A stretch of DNA of 64,000 nt from Bacteroidales bacterium (GCA_017645275.1 JAGCPH010000020.1:106986-170985); one strand, 5' to 3'. Counted from the stretch's first letter, positions 17,981-29,061 are shown. Notes: a model not told the origin generated them from the sequence alone. A program made the numbers and translations.

Positions 17981-20900
17981 ATGCGCAAAAGTACAAAAAA
18001 TAACATAATACACGGCATTTTAATTATCTTTGTGATATTTTTTGCCATTATCGCCAGCGTCACGGCGGCCTTGCGTGACGTGACGGTGCAGTGTATGATT
18101 GCGCGTTCAGTGGCTACCGAGCTGTCAAAACGTCTCAACGCCGACGTCCGTATCAAGACTTTCTATATCACCAACGACGGCACCATTTGCGTCGAAAACG
18201 TGCATGCCAACGACCTTTATGGCTATCCTCTGTTTAAAATCGGGCAGCTTAACGCAAAGATAAGTCTATCGTTCGACTCCGATGTGCTGAGGTTTAAAAA
18301 CATCTACATTAAAGATGTTTTGGGAAGAATCGTGAAATATGAAGGCGACCAGAAACTCAACGCTACAGAGCTCTTCGCACAGCTGAAATCGGGAGGAGGC
18401 AATGACCACGACACAGAAACGAATTTTCATCTGACAGTCGATAAGTTGCAGGTCGACAATTGCCATGTGGTGTATTGGAACCAAAACAAAGACCATCCAG
18501 GACGTAAGAGCATGGACTATGCACATATCGACATCGACAGCATTTACGGCACTTTCAGCAAACTGGAGATGTTCAATGACACTATCATGGGCATGGTGCA
18601 CACGCTCAGGGGCAAGGACCGTTGCGGACTGGTGCTTAAAGATGGCAGCGGCGACGTGCTGTTCTGCGAGAAAAGTCTCACCGTCGACAGCCTCAAACTC
18701 AGCACAGGTGAGTCACATGTCGACCTCGATTTGCGTTTCGACTACAACAGCTCCAGCGCATACTACGAATTTGTCGATTCGGTATATATGACAAGCAATA
18801 TCAGAGAATCCACGCTTTTGCTCAGCGACCTGAGGTATTTTTCCTGGGTGCTGAAGAAAATGCCCGACAAACTGGTGTTTACCTGCGATTACAAAGGCAC
18901 AGTCAGCGATTTTACGGTCAGCGACCTGGATTTGTATTATGGCGACAACACCCACATGATGGGCAACGTCATGATGGAAGGCCTGCCTGAGTTCGAAGAG
19001 ACTTATATCGATGTGTCAATCGACAAACTCGAGACATCGTATGACGACATCGTCAGCGTGACAATACCGTCAGAATCGGTAACAGTGCCATTGCCGGAAA
19101 TGCTCGCGGGACTGGGCGACATCATCACTTTCGGAACATTCCAGGGATACCCGAACAATTTTACAACATCATTCATATTAAACTCCGAGTTGGGTGACAT
19201 AAAAACGGACGCCAGAATGCGAATCGACGACGACTCGGAATATGACTTCATTATCGAAGGCAACGATATAAAAATCAATAAAATACTTAATACTAACGAC
19301 CTCACCGACCTGACGTTTGAACTTGACCTGAGAGGTAAGGGCTTTGACGTGGCCCAAACAGATTTTAATTCGGTTTTGAAGATTAACTCATTGACATTCA
19401 GAGGAAATGAGTTTAACGACATCCAGATTTACAGCGATTTCGAAAAGAGACATCTCGACACAAAAGCCATCATAAGCCACCGGTATCTTGGCGCTTACCT
19501 GCAATCGGGGCTCGATTTCGACCACGAGATTCCAGAGTTTTACCTAAACGGATTTGTTAAAGACGCCGACTTGGTGAATCTACATCTCTCTGATTTTGAT
19601 ACGATTATGCTGCTGTCGTCGTCCATCGACCTCACTATGAGCGGCAACGATATCGACAATATTCTTGGAAATCTTGTCATCAAAAACACCAGTTATTACA
19701 ACGGATCCAATTACAATATGCGCAATTTTGCCGCCAATATCGTTGAAAATGAAGGTGTTAAAGACATCACCATTGACTGCGACTTCTTCAACTTTGACGG
19801 CTCGGGAATCATCTGTTTTAAAGAGATTGCAGATGTTTTGAAGAAAAACGTGATACATTATTTCGACATCCCTTCGTGGCATAATGTTATCAACAAAGAA
19901 TACAACACGCAGGAGTTCTCGTTTGGCCTGACTTTGAAGGACACACGCCCGTTGATGAAGCTGTTTATCCCTGAGCTTTATGTGGCAAGCGGCACGGAGA
20001 TCACAGCTTCGTACACAAACCTCCACCAATATCACTCTTCAAGCATTGAGTCTCCCGAAATAGTGTACAACGGAGTGAAATTCAAGAATTTGGACATCAG
20101 AAATGACGCAAAATACAGCGTTTATGAATCGACGTTGAGGCTGGAAGACATCATTTTGCGCGACACTATGGCCAACGATCCTAATCCTATCAGCCTTGAG
20201 AATGTGCTCATTAAAGCAAAATGCGCCAACGACACGCTTAATGTAAACCTGAAATGGAACGACGACGACACCAACGACCATAACATGGCGTTTATCAAAT
20301 CGTTTTTCACAAGAAATGCTGATGAAGACGGCGTTTTATATGTCAAAGCCGACACTATCATGGTTTACGACTCCATCTGGCAAATCAACGACGATTGCAG
20401 CATAGTTTTCGACGATAACCGCATAGAAATCAACAGTTTGATGATGCATACCAAGTCGCAGTCGATGGCGTTGAACGGCTATTTCCCGAAAACAGACGCC
20501 GACACGCTGAATATGGTCTTCAACAACGTCAACGTATCGAATTTCGACTTTGTCACCAAAGGCTATAACCTTGATTTTGATGGAGTTATCGACGGTCATG
20601 TGTGTGTCTCGGGCTTGAACGACAATCTGGTTTTCTTCTCGAGTCTGGAGGTGGGCAATATGTCCATCAACAAACAGGAAGTCGGCGAAGTGTCATTGGG
20701 CACATCCTGGGTCGACAAGCTCAAGGCTGTTTATGTCAGCTCGGATATATATAAAATCGATGCAAACGACGATAAAGTCAAATCGTTCGACCTGAGAGGC
20801 TATTATTATACTCAAAAGAAGACCAACAATCTCGATTTCGACTTGAATTTCAACAAGTTCAATATGGCTACTGTGTCACCGTTCCTAAGTTCGGTGGTGA

Positions 20901-22471
20901 GCAGGATGACGGGCTCTGCCAGCGGCGATATTGACATCAAAGGTTCGGTCGAAGAGCCTGTAATCACTGGTAGAATGGCGATGGCCAACGCCGGATGTCT
21001 GGTCAATTTCACAAATGTGTATTACACGTTCAACGATGTGATCCGTCTGACTCGCGACAAGTTCCTGTTCCATAATCTTGTGATGCGCGACACCCTCGGC
21101 CATGAAGCGGTCGTGAATGGCTATATCGGCCATGATCATCTGAGAGATTTCACTTTCGATATCCGTCTCAAATGCGATGATTTTCTGGCACTTAACATAC
21201 CGGCCGACAAGGCGATGGGTTTCTATGGCACCGCTGTCACCGACGGCACGGTGTTGATACAAGGTCCGGCAAACCATATCTCAATGAACATCGAAGCAGA
21301 GACAAAACGAGGTACTGAGATCAACATCCCGCTGACGAGCACTAGCGACATGGACAACGACTTCATCGTCTTCGTCAACAAACAGGCTGAATCCGACACC
21401 ATCGTGGATGAATATGTTAATAAATTCACCAAGAAAGACAGTGGGTTTACGATGAGTCTGAAGACCAAGGTGACATCCGATGCCGATGTTAATATATATC
21501 TTCCGATGAACATGGGCAGCATCAGCTCAAAAGGTGGCGGCAACATCAATATCGGCTTGACACCCAATGACTTCAACCTACGCGGCGACTACCTTATCGA
21601 AAGCGGTAACTTCGTCTTTACCCTCGAGATGATGAAACGTACGTTCACTTTGAAAAGAGGCGGCACCATCCGCTGGACTGGTGACCCCGCCGATGCTGAC
21701 ATTGACGTGGTGGGCGTGTACCGCACAAAGACTTCGCTCACGTCGCTTGGCCCGGATTTCGTCGACTCGACATCAGTGAGCAACAATATCAACGTGGACT
21801 GTATAATACGTCTGTCGGACAAGCTCATGAACCCTACGCTGACGTTCGGCATAGATATACCTAATGCCACCGACGACGTGAAAAGCATGGTTTACTACGT
21901 CGTTGATACCACCAACCAGTCGGTGATGGCACAACAGGTATTTTCGCTCATGATCCTCGGCTCGTTTGCCAACACAGGCACCGCCGACTTCGCGCATATG
22001 GGTGCTAACGCTGGATATAAAGTCGTTACAAACCAGTTGAGTAGCTGGCTGTCGCAGATATCAAAAGACTTCGACATAGGTATCAAATACACCCCGAACG
22101 ACAAACTCACCAACGAGGAGTTGGAAGTGGCCCTGTCGACACAGCTATTCGACGACCGACTGATTATCGAAGGCAACTTCGGCGTGATACGAGGCGATAA
22201 CGTCAACACAAGCAACGCAAACAACCTCGTGGGCGACGTCGACATCACATATCGTATCACCAAACGATTGAGTGTCAAGGCTTATAACCACACTAACATC
22301 AAGAGCAATTACTATCTGTATTCGTTCGAGAATTATTCCGATTTCACACAAGGAGTCGGTATCTCTTACTCGCAAAGCTTTGATAGTTTAAGGGAAATAT
22401 TCGCTATACACAGGAAGAACAAGTCTAAGAAACAAAAAAAGAAGTCAGATGACAAGCCTGAATCAAAATAA
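17981..22471 (+). CDS. TamB-like translocation/assembly protein (DUF490 C-terminus)
   Basis: 1496-residue envelope protein: one N-terminal membrane anchor (about 8-30, GILIIFVIFFAIIASV), then a very long repetitive beta-rich region as in AsmA/TamB bridge proteins, and a C-terminal TamB domain (about 1050-1430). The latter includes GRMAMANAGCLVNFTNVYY and GDYLIESGNFVFTLEMM. Such proteins form a groove between inner and outer membrane and work in lipid transport or outer-membrane protein assembly. A tsaD-tamB divergent pair is common in Bacteroidota. A Lys-rich tail (about 1477-1496) ends the protein. The stop lies 23 bp inside the next gene. Confidence 0.88.
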   Translation: MRKSTKNNIIHGILIIFVIFFAIIASVTAALRDVTVQCMIARSVATELSKRLNADVRIKTFYITNDGTICVENVHANDLYGYPLFKIGQLNAKISLSFDSDVLRFKNIYIKDVLGRIVKYEGDQKLNATELFAQLKSGGGNDHDTETNFHLTVDKLQVDNCHVVYWNQNKDHPGRKSMDYAHIDIDSIYGTFSKLEMFNDTIMGMVHTLRGKDRCGLVLKDGSGDVLFCEKSLTVDSLKLSTGESHVDLDLRFDYNSSSAYYEFVDSVYMTSNIRESTLLLSDLRYFSWVLKKMPDKLVFTCDYKGTVSDFTVSDLDLYYGDNTHMMGNVMMEGLPEFEETYIDVSIDKLETSYDDIVSVTIPSESVTVPLPEMLAGLGDIITFGTFQGYPNNFTTSFILNSELGDIKTDARMRIDDDSEYDFIIEGNDIKINKILNTNDLTDLTFELDLRGKGFDVAQTDFNSVLKINSLTFRGNEFNDIQIYSDFEKRHLDTKAIISHRYLGAYLQSGLDFDHEIPEFYLNGFVKDADLVNLHLSDFDTIMLLSSSIDLTMSGNDIDNILGNLVIKNTSYYNGSNYNMRNFAANIVENEGVKDITIDCDFFNFDGSGIICFKEIADVLKKNVIHYFDIPSWHNVINKEYNTQEFSFGLTLKDTRPLMKLFIPELYVASGTEITASYTNLHQYHSSSIESPEIVYNGVKFKNLDIRNDAKYSVYESTLRLEDIILRDTMANDPNPISLENVLIKAKCANDTLNVNLKWNDDDTNDHNMAFIKSFFTRNADEDGVLYVKADTIMVYDSIWQINDDCSIVFDDNRIEINSLMMHTKSQSMALNGYFPKTDADTLNMVFNNVNVSNFDFVTKGYNLDFDGVIDGHVCVSGLNDNLVFFSSLEVGNMSINKQEVGEVSLGTSWVDKLKAVYVSSDIYKIDANDDKVKSFDLRGYYYTQKKTNNLDFDLNFNKFNMATVSPFLSSVVSRMTGSASGDIDIKGSVEEPVITGRMAMANAGCLVNFTNVYYTFNDVIRLTRDKFLFHNLVMRDTLGHEAVVNGYIGHDHLRDFTFDIRLKCDDFLALNIPADKAMGFYGTAVTDGTVLIQGPANHISMNIEAETKRGTEINIPLTSTSDMDNDFIVFVNKQAESDTIVDEYVNKFTKKDSGFTMSLKTKVTSDADVNIYLPMNMGSISSKGGGNINIGLTPNDFNLRGDYLIESGNFVFTLEMMKRTFTLKRGGTIRWTGDPADADIDVVGVYRTKTSLTSLGPDFVDSTSVSNNINVDCIIRLSDKLMNPTLTFGIDIPNATDDVKSMVYYVVDTTNQSVMAQQVFSLMILGSFANTGTADFAHMGANAGYKVVTNQLSSWLSQISKDFDIGIKYTPNDKLTNEELEVALSTQLFDDRLIIEGNFGVIRGDNVNTSNANNLVGDVDITYRITKRLSVKAYNHTNIKSNYYLYSFENYSDFTQGVGISYSQSFDSLREIFAIHRKNKSKKQKKKSDDKPESK

Positions 22472-25400
22472 CAAGCCGTTCAAGATTTACAAAGCATCGG
22501 CTGGCTCGGGCAAGACCTTCACAATAGTGAAGGAATATCTGACTTTGTGCTTGGGCGACAATGCCGACGCTTACCGCGAAATCTTAGCTGTGACATTCAC
22601 CAATAAGGCGGCTAACGAGATGAAAGCCAAGATCTTACGCTTCCTTCTAGGAATAAGTGAGGGTTCGTCGAAAGGCGATATAAGGCAGATGAGAAGCTAT
22701 CTCATTTCAGCGCTTGGCATAGAGGAGAGAGAGCTTATCAGGAGGGCTAAGCAGCTGTATATCAAGATATTGCACAACTACAGCGACATGGCTGTGTGCA
22801 CCATCGACAGCTTCGTGCAACGTCTTTCACGCAGTTTTGCCAAAGAACTCGATCTACCCGGGCAATATTCAGTGATTCTTGATAACGACGACCTCATCGA
22901 CGAGATAATACAGCGACTTTCCGACGAGATTGGAAAGGATCAGTTTATCACCAAGATTTTGTCAGAATTTGTCGAATTCAACCTTTCGGAAGAGACCTCA
23001 TGGAATGTCAAAAAGCTAATTGGCGAGTTCATCGAAAAACTCCTTTCGGAAGACGCTTACCGTAAAGGTAACTATAAGAATTTCATCGACTTAGATGAAG
23101 AAAAATATAAAACGATAAAGAAATACGTCCATTCGGAAAACGAGAAGACCAAAGAGTCTTTATCGCTGATTATCAAAAATATAGAAGCAGAAGAGAACCG
23201 ATTGGGAATTACCAACCAGGATTACAACGGGAAAGCGAAAACAGGTCTGCCGTCGGTGAAAAAGAAGATGCAGGAAGGCAAAAGCAGCGTCACGACAGCC
23301 ACTATTGAGAAGATTTTAAGCGGCGAAAAGAACTGGAACGACGCTAAAAGTTTGGTTTCTGACAACTCTATTGTTTCGGTTTATTCCAACGCGATTGAAA
23401 AATATAAATCGCTGTATTCCAAGAAGTTAATCTTCGAGACAATTGAAAAAGACCTGTATCTGTACGTTCTGCGCAACCATGTTTTCGAGCTGATTCGTGA
23501 ATATATCGCTGAGACCTCGCAAGTGCATATCTCGGAGTTCAACAAGCGCATCTCCGACATCTTGGGCGACTGCTCAGTGCCTTTCATTTATGAGAGGATA
23601 GGCGAGAGGTACCGCCATTATTTCATCGATGAGTTTCAGGACACCTCGGTGCTGCAGTGGCAGAATTTCCTGCCGTTGATGGAGAACAGTCTGTCGTTCG
23701 GCAATATGAACATGATTGTGGGCGACGCCAAGCAGTCGATTTACCGTTTCCGCAGCGGTGAAGTCGAGCAAATCATCAATCTGCCAAAGATTTACAAACG
23801 TCCGGAAGGGGAGTTCGGCCTGCGATGCGAAGAACAGTTTGTCAGTTCGGCACAAAAAATGACGCTGGGAACGAATTTCCGCTCGTCGAAAAATGTGATA
23901 AAATTCAACAACACGTTCTTCCGTTATGCTGGTCGGCTATTGAAATCTTGCGACGTATACAACGACGCCGAGCAGGTTTATGACCCGCAAAAACCCGATG
24001 GATTTGTCTCTGTCGAGGTGTTTCACGGCGAGATGAAGACCGCCGAATACAAGGAAAAGGTTAAAGCCTCTATGTTAAAGCAAATTCTAGCTTTGCACAA
24101 ACAAGGAGTTGATTATAAAGATATTACAATTTTAGTTCGTTCCAATAGCGACGGCACCGACATCGCCGATTATCTGGTTGCGAACGGCATTGAGGTTCTG
24201 TCTGCCGAATCGGTGTTGTTGCAGTCGTCCGACAAGGTTCAACTGATTGTCAACACACTGAAATTGATGGTCGACGACAAGAACCCGGTCACGAAATTGG
24301 CGATTGATTATTTCGCTTGTGGAGACGCACGGCCGTGCGTCTCAACGAATGATTACGCATCATACAACATTTACGACACCTGCGTCCAGATCTGCAAATC
24401 CAACAATTTCAACATTCTGGAAGACGTGTTCCTGCAATATTTCATGAACATGGTTCACGAATGGCAGTCACGCCACAGTGCAGGAATAAGCGATTTTCTT
24501 GAGTTTTGGGAAAAGAAAAAGAGTAAACTGGCGGTCCAGATCACCGGCGACCTCGACTGCGTCAACATCATGACCATCCACAAGGCGAAGGGACTGGAGT
24601 TCAAGGTTGTGATATACCCGTACGCCGATACAAACCTTAAATCGAGCTTCACGCAAAGCGAGATATGGATTCAATGCGCTGATAATCAATACACTAAAGA
24701 TATTCCATATCTTGACGCATTTCTGCTGAAGCTGTCTAAAGAGAAGCTAACAGGTACCATTTTCGAGAAGCTGGTCGAGACCGAAAACAACAAGACGATG
24801 CTCGACAACCTCGACATAATGTACGTGGCGATGACGCGTGCCAAAAACATGCTTTTCGTCTACACAAACGACAAGAAACCATCAGAAAAATCTGACAATA
24901 GCTACAATCTCTTCACCGATTTCTTTGAAGACAGCCTTCTTGATATCCAGCATAAAAAAAATCCGTCAGACGATGCAGCATTTGACGATTTTTTCGTTCA
25001 TAATAATGAGTTCGGCATCGTGGAAGGCGAGGAGCAGACATCGTTTAACTATGGTAATTTCGATGCTACATTGTTGAATATCAAGGAGAAAGACACGAAA
25101 GACGACGAGGTGAAGATTTTGGAACTGAAAGAAGGCGAACAGGCTTCGACAACATTGAATTGGTTTGACAAGCTGCAAGTTGACGCCGACCCGACGATGA
25201 TTTGGGCGGAGAAAGGTTCGTTCATGCCGGAGGAATGGGGTTCGCTGGTGCATCAGATACTCTCAAAGATAAAGACCATTGACGATGCTGAGAGAGCTTT
25301 ACGACCGTACGTCAACGATGGCACTATCGATGAGGAACAGGCTGCCAAACTGCTTGACACCTTCCGCAAAGTGACTGATATTCCTGAGCTTGAGCCAGCG

Positions 25401-25670
25401 TTCTCGGCCGATGCCATTGTGAAAAACGAGATGGATATCCATACCTACGATGGCCGAATCATCAGGCCTGACAGGTATGCTGAGACACCAAACGGCACAA
25501 TTTTGATTGATTACAAGACAGGAAAGGCGCATGAGGAATATTTCAACCAGCTTCAGGATTACACCGCAGCACTGATGCAAATGAATGGTAATCAATCGAT
25601 TAAGGCGTATCTAGTGTATCTTGGCGATGAGATAAAACTGGTAGAAGTTAAGATGGACAGACTATTTTAA
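22449..25670 (+). CDS. UvrD/RecB-type helicase-nuclease (AddA-like)
   Basis: 1073 residues. SF1 helicase motifs: Walker A ASAGSGKTF (16-24), Walker B FIDEFQDTS (about 392), MTIHKAKGLEFK (about 706) and YVAMTRAKN (about 790). A PD-(D/E)XK nuclease domain follows: GSLVHQIL (about 930), ILIDYKTGK (about 1018) and the QLQDYTAAL helix. The role is probably end resection in double-strand break repair, as in AddAB/RecBCD. AddB-like partners are often adjacent in Bacteroidota but none is present here; the next gene is an unrelated protease. The start overlaps the tamB-like gene by 23 bp, so the two are coupled. Confidence 0.9.
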   Translation: MTSLNQNNKPFKIYKASAGSGKTFTIVKEYLTLCLGDNADAYREILAVTFTNKAANEMKAKILRFLLGISEGSSKGDIRQMRSYLISALGIEERELIRRAKQLYIKILHNYSDMAVCTIDSFVQRLSRSFAKELDLPGQYSVILDNDDLIDEIIQRLSDEIGKDQFITKILSEFVEFNLSEETSWNVKKLIGEFIEKLLSEDAYRKGNYKNFIDLDEEKYKTIKKYVHSENEKTKESLSLIIKNIEAEENRLGITNQDYNGKAKTGLPSVKKKMQEGKSSVTTATIEKILSGEKNWNDAKSLVSDNSIVSVYSNAIEKYKSLYSKKLIFETIEKDLYLYVLRNHVFELIREYIAETSQVHISEFNKRISDILGDCSVPFIYERIGERYRHYFIDEFQDTSVLQWQNFLPLMENSLSFGNMNMIVGDAKQSIYRFRSGEVEQIINLPKIYKRPEGEFGLRCEEQFVSSAQKMTLGTNFRSSKNVIKFNNTFFRYAGRLLKSCDVYNDAEQVYDPQKPDGFVSVEVFHGEMKTAEYKEKVKASMLKQILALHKQGVDYKDITILVRSNSDGTDIADYLVANGIEVLSAESVLLQSSDKVQLIVNTLKLMVDDKNPVTKLAIDYFACGDARPCVSTNDYASYNIYDTCVQICKSNNFNILEDVFLQYFMNMVHEWQSRHSAGISDFLEFWEKKKSKLAVQITGDLDCVNIMTIHKAKGLEFKVVIYPYADTNLKSSFTQSEIWIQCADNQYTKDIPYLDAFLLKLSKEKLTGTIFEKLVETENNKTMLDNLDIMYVAMTRAKNMLFVYTNDKKPSEKSDNSYNLFTDFFEDSLLDIQHKKNPSDDAAFDDFFVHNNEFGIVEGEEQTSFNYGNFDATLLNIKEKDTKDDEVKILELKEGEQASTTLNWFDKLQVDADPTMIWAEKGSFMPEEWGSLVHQILSKIKTIDDAERALRPYVNDGTIDEEQAAKLLDTFRKVTDIPELEPAFSADAIVKNEMDIHTYDGRIIRPDRYAETPNGTILIDYKTGKAHEEYFNQLQDYTAALMQMNGNQSIKAYLVYLGDEIKLVEVKMDRLF

Positions 25671-25682
25671 AATTTAAATACT

Positions 25683-28600
25683 ATGAAAAGAAACTTATTG
25701 ATTTTCAGCATGTTGCTTGCACTTGGCACCATGTCGCTGCAAGCACAGAACGAGGCTAAGATGCTGCGTTTCCCGGCAATACACGGAAACCAGGTCGTCT
25801 TCAGCTATGCCGGTGACCTCTACACCGTTGACGTCAACGGCGGCGTAGCTCGCCAATTGACCAACGACCCTGACGGATTCGAGATCTTCGCACGGTTCTC
25901 GCCCGATGGCAAAAACATCGCCTTCACAGGCCAGTACGACGGCAACACCGAAGTCTACGTGATGCCATCAGAAGGTGGTGAGCCTCAACGTGTTACATAC
26001 ACCGCAACGCTCGACCGCGACGACCTCTCAGATCGTATGGGTCCAAACAACATCGTCATGACATGGCGCGACAACGAGAACATCGTCTACCGCTCACGCC
26101 GTATCACATGGGACGACTTTGTGGGACAGCTTTTCGTGGCCAACATCAACGGCGGACTCGGCGAACAGCTCCCATTTGAAGAAGGCGGCTGGATAACCTA
26201 TTCCCCTGACGGACAGAAGATTGCGTTCAACCGCGTGATGCGTGAGTTCCGCACCTGGAAATACTATCGTGGCGGTATGGCCGACGATGTCTGGATCTTC
26301 GATTTCAACACAAAAGAGTTGACAAACATCACCAACAACGTGGCTCAGGATATCTTCCCGATGTGGGCTGGCGATAAGATTTATTTCTGCTCCGACCGCG
26401 ACAGAACGATGAATATCTTCTGCTATGACCTGAAAACAAAGGCGATTACGAAGGTCACAAACTATACATATTACGATGTGAAATATCCTTCGTTGGGCGA
26501 CAACGACATCGTTTATGAAAACGGCGGCGAGCTGTTCCGCTTGAGCCTGAAAGACAACTCGATTCACCCGATTCCAGTACAGATTATAGGCGACGGCATC
26601 TCATCGAGAACAAAATATGTGGATGCATCCAAGTTCATAACCTCTGGCGACGTGTCTCCAGATGGCAAACGTATTGTTTTGGGCGCTCGTGGTGATGTGT
26701 GGACATTGCCTGTAGAGTCAGGAATTACCCGTAATCTCACAAAGTCTGACGGTGTTCACGACCGTAGCGTGGCTTGGTCGCCTGACGGTGAATATATCGC
26801 TTACATCTCAGATAGAACTGGCAACGATGAGCTTTACATTCAGAAACAAGACGGCAAAGAAGAGGCTATACAACTCACTGATCCTAAATCGGTTTCGGAG
26901 ACTTACAAATACCAGCCTTCATGGTCGCCAGACAGCAAGAAAATCACCTGGTACGACAAGATGAACCGCCTCATGATGATTGACGTCGCCTCGAAGAAGG
27001 TGACTGAGGTCGCAAAGAGCCAGGATGGCGAGATGAGAGATTTCACATGGTCGCCCGACAGCAAATGGATAGCATATAGCGACAATAACATGTCGGAGTT
27101 CAGCAGAATTTTTATCTATAACGTTGATACTCAGAAGGCTGAACCTGTCACCGACACCTGGTTCAACTCATCGAATCCTACATTCGACAAGAACGGGAAG
27201 TATCTGTATTTCACCTCAGAACGCGATTTCAACCCGACCTACAGCAGCGTGGAGTGGAACTATGCTTATCGCGAGATGAGCCGCATCTATATGATTACAT
27301 TGCAGAAAGACACACCGTCGCCATTCCTTACGAAAAACGACGAAGTGACAATTGATAAAGGCGAAGCAAAAGAAGAAAAACCTGAGAAATCTGGCAAGGG
27401 TAAAGACAAGAAAAAAGACTCTAAAAAAGAAGAAGAAAAGTCGATAAAGATTGATTTTGAAGGCATTATGAGCCGTATCATTCCGCTGCCAGACCTAAAT
27501 ACAGCTTATTATTACGACCTCAATGCAGTTGAAAACGGCCTTTATTACATGACTTGGGGCAATCGTGGAGGCGGCTTGTATTATTATGATTTAGAAGAGA
27601 AAGAGGCGACCAGAATCGGTGACTTCAACGATTATTATCTGACTCCTGACGGCAAGAAGATGGTCGTCAGAAAACGTTGGAATATAGCGGTTATCAACGC
27701 TCCAAAACGTGAGGTGAAAGGCATCGACGAGCCTATAGACCTCTCCAACATGAAGAAATGGGTCAACCTGCATGAGGAATGGGCTCAGATTTACACCGAG
27801 GCATGGCGCCAGATGCGTGATTTCTTCTATGCACCCAACATGCATGGCAACGACTGGCCGGCAATTCACGACAAATATGCCGTTTTGATTCCGTATTGTG
27901 GCGACCGTAACGATGTCAACTACCTTATCGGCGAGATGATTGGCGAATTGAACATCGGTCATGCTTACACCGGCGGCGGCGACCGCGTCGAGACACCACG
28001 TCTCAAACTCGGCCTGCTCGGTGCCGAACTTGAGCGCGATGGCAGTGGTTATTACAAAATCAATAAGATTTTGAAAGGGGAGAGCTGGAACGACGCGACA
28101 ATCTCACCTTTGACGGAAATAGGCGTAAATGCTAATGAAGGCGACTTCATTGTGGCTGTCGACGGCGTCTCCACAAAAGACATGAACAATATATATGAGG
28201 CTTTGGTTGACAAGGCTGGCAAGGCTGTGGTGTTGAGTCTGAACAGCAAAGCATCAGAAAGCGGCGCACGCGACGTGGTGGTGACACCAATAGCAAGCGA
28301 AAATTCGCTTTATTACTATAACATGGTGCAAAACAACATCGAGAAAGTCAGCAAGGCTACCAACGGTCAGGTGGGTTACATCCACATCCCGGATATGGGC
28401 CCTGAGGGTTTGAACGAGTTTGTGAAATATTTCTATCCGCAGCTCACCAAGAAAGCTTTGATAATTGACGACCGTGGCAATGGCGGCGGCAACGTCTCTC
28501 CGATGATTATCGAGCGTTTGCGCCGTGAGGCATCCATGTGGACTGTGACACGTAACGGCAACGCAGCCGAAATCAAGCCTAACCAGATGATAAACGGACC

Positions 28601-28970
28601 AAAGGTGTTGTTATTCAACAAATACTCGGCATCCGACGGTGACTTGTTCCCATGGCAGTTCAAACATTATAAACTCGGTACCACCATCGGCACACGTTCA
28701 TGGGGTGGCGTTGTGGGCATTCGTGGCAGCTTGCCATTCATTGACGGTGGTACGTTGAACCGTCCAGAGTTCGCGCCATTCGACCAGAACGGCAACTGGA
28801 TCATCGAAGGACACGGCGTTGACCCTGACATCGTCATCGACAACAACCCATATGACGAGTTCAATGGCATTGATGCCCAATTGGACAAGGCCATCGAGGT
28901 TATTTTGGAACAGATGAAAGATTGGCCGGAGGCACCGGCAATTCCGGAATGGCCGGATAAGACACATTAA
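25683..28970 (+). CDS. Tricorn-like S41 family peptidase
   Basis: 1095 residues with a signal peptide (MKRNLLIFSMLLALG to LQAQ), so periplasmic or surface, unlike the cytosolic archaeal Tricorn protease. The N-terminal two thirds are beta-propeller repeats (FSPDGKNIAF, WSPDGEYIAY, WSPDSKWIAY). A Lys/Glu-rich linker lies at about 562-592. Then come a PDZ-like domain (about 780-860, GDFIVAVDGVSTKDMN) and an S41 domain with IDDRGNGGGN and the nucleophile Ser984 in SASDGDLF. It probably degrades peptides to small fragments. It starts 12 bp after the helicase gene and is the last gene of that run. Confidence 0.92.
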   Translation: MKRNLLIFSMLLALGTMSLQAQNEAKMLRFPAIHGNQVVFSYAGDLYTVDVNGGVARQLTNDPDGFEIFARFSPDGKNIAFTGQYDGNTEVYVMPSEGGEPQRVTYTATLDRDDLSDRMGPNNIVMTWRDNENIVYRSRRITWDDFVGQLFVANINGGLGEQLPFEEGGWITYSPDGQKIAFNRVMREFRTWKYYRGGMADDVWIFDFNTKELTNITNNVAQDIFPMWAGDKIYFCSDRDRTMNIFCYDLKTKAITKVTNYTYYDVKYPSLGDNDIVYENGGELFRLSLKDNSIHPIPVQIIGDGISSRTKYVDASKFITSGDVSPDGKRIVLGARGDVWTLPVESGITRNLTKSDGVHDRSVAWSPDGEYIAYISDRTGNDELYIQKQDGKEEAIQLTDPKSVSETYKYQPSWSPDSKKITWYDKMNRLMMIDVASKKVTEVAKSQDGEMRDFTWSPDSKWIAYSDNNMSEFSRIFIYNVDTQKAEPVTDTWFNSSNPTFDKNGKYLYFTSERDFNPTYSSVEWNYAYREMSRIYMITLQKDTPSPFLTKNDEVTIDKGEAKEEKPEKSGKGKDKKKDSKKEEEKSIKIDFEGIMSRIIPLPDLNTAYYYDLNAVENGLYYMTWGNRGGGLYYYDLEEKEATRIGDFNDYYLTPDGKKMVVRKRWNIAVINAPKREVKGIDEPIDLSNMKKWVNLHEEWAQIYTEAWRQMRDFFYAPNMHGNDWPAIHDKYAVLIPYCGDRNDVNYLIGEMIGELNIGHAYTGGGDRVETPRLKLGLLGAELERDGSGYYKINKILKGESWNDATISPLTEIGVNANEGDFIVAVDGVSTKDMNNIYEALVDKAGKAVVLSLNSKASESGARDVVVTPIASENSLYYYNMVQNNIEKVSKATNGQVGYIHIPDMGPEGLNEFVKYFYPQLTKKALIIDDRGNGGGNVSPMIIERLRREASMWTVTRNGNAAEIKPNQMINGPKVLLFNKYSASDGDLFPWQFKHYKLGTTIGTRSWGGVVGIRGSLPFIDGGTLNRPEFAPFDQNGNWIIEGHGVDPDIVIDNNPYDEFNGIDAQLDKAIEVILEQMKDWPEAPAIPEWPDKTH

Positions 28971-28990
28971 TAGTGTAAAAGTAATTAATG

Positions 28991-29050
28991 CGGCGCTGCT
29001 TTAAGGGCGTTAATGCCATTAATGGCGTTAATGCCCTTAAAGCAGCGCCG
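28991..29050. terminator. 60-bp near-perfect palindrome between convergent genes
   Basis: Two 30-base arms (28991-29020 and 29021-29050) are complementary except at two positions, both of which would be G-U pairs in RNA. With no loop spacer it forms a very long hairpin on either strand, between the convergent Tricorn-like gene and the BspA operon. It probably stops transcription from both sides. Its TTAATGGCGTTAATGCCC units resemble the repeat inside the subtilase gene. Confidence 0.75.
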
Positions 29051-29061
29051 TAATTTTATTC

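Noticed and set aside
17970-17996. Longer tsaD start adding nine residues
   Set aside because: The extra codons overlap the tsaD -7 box and the tamB-like start, and are not part of the family.
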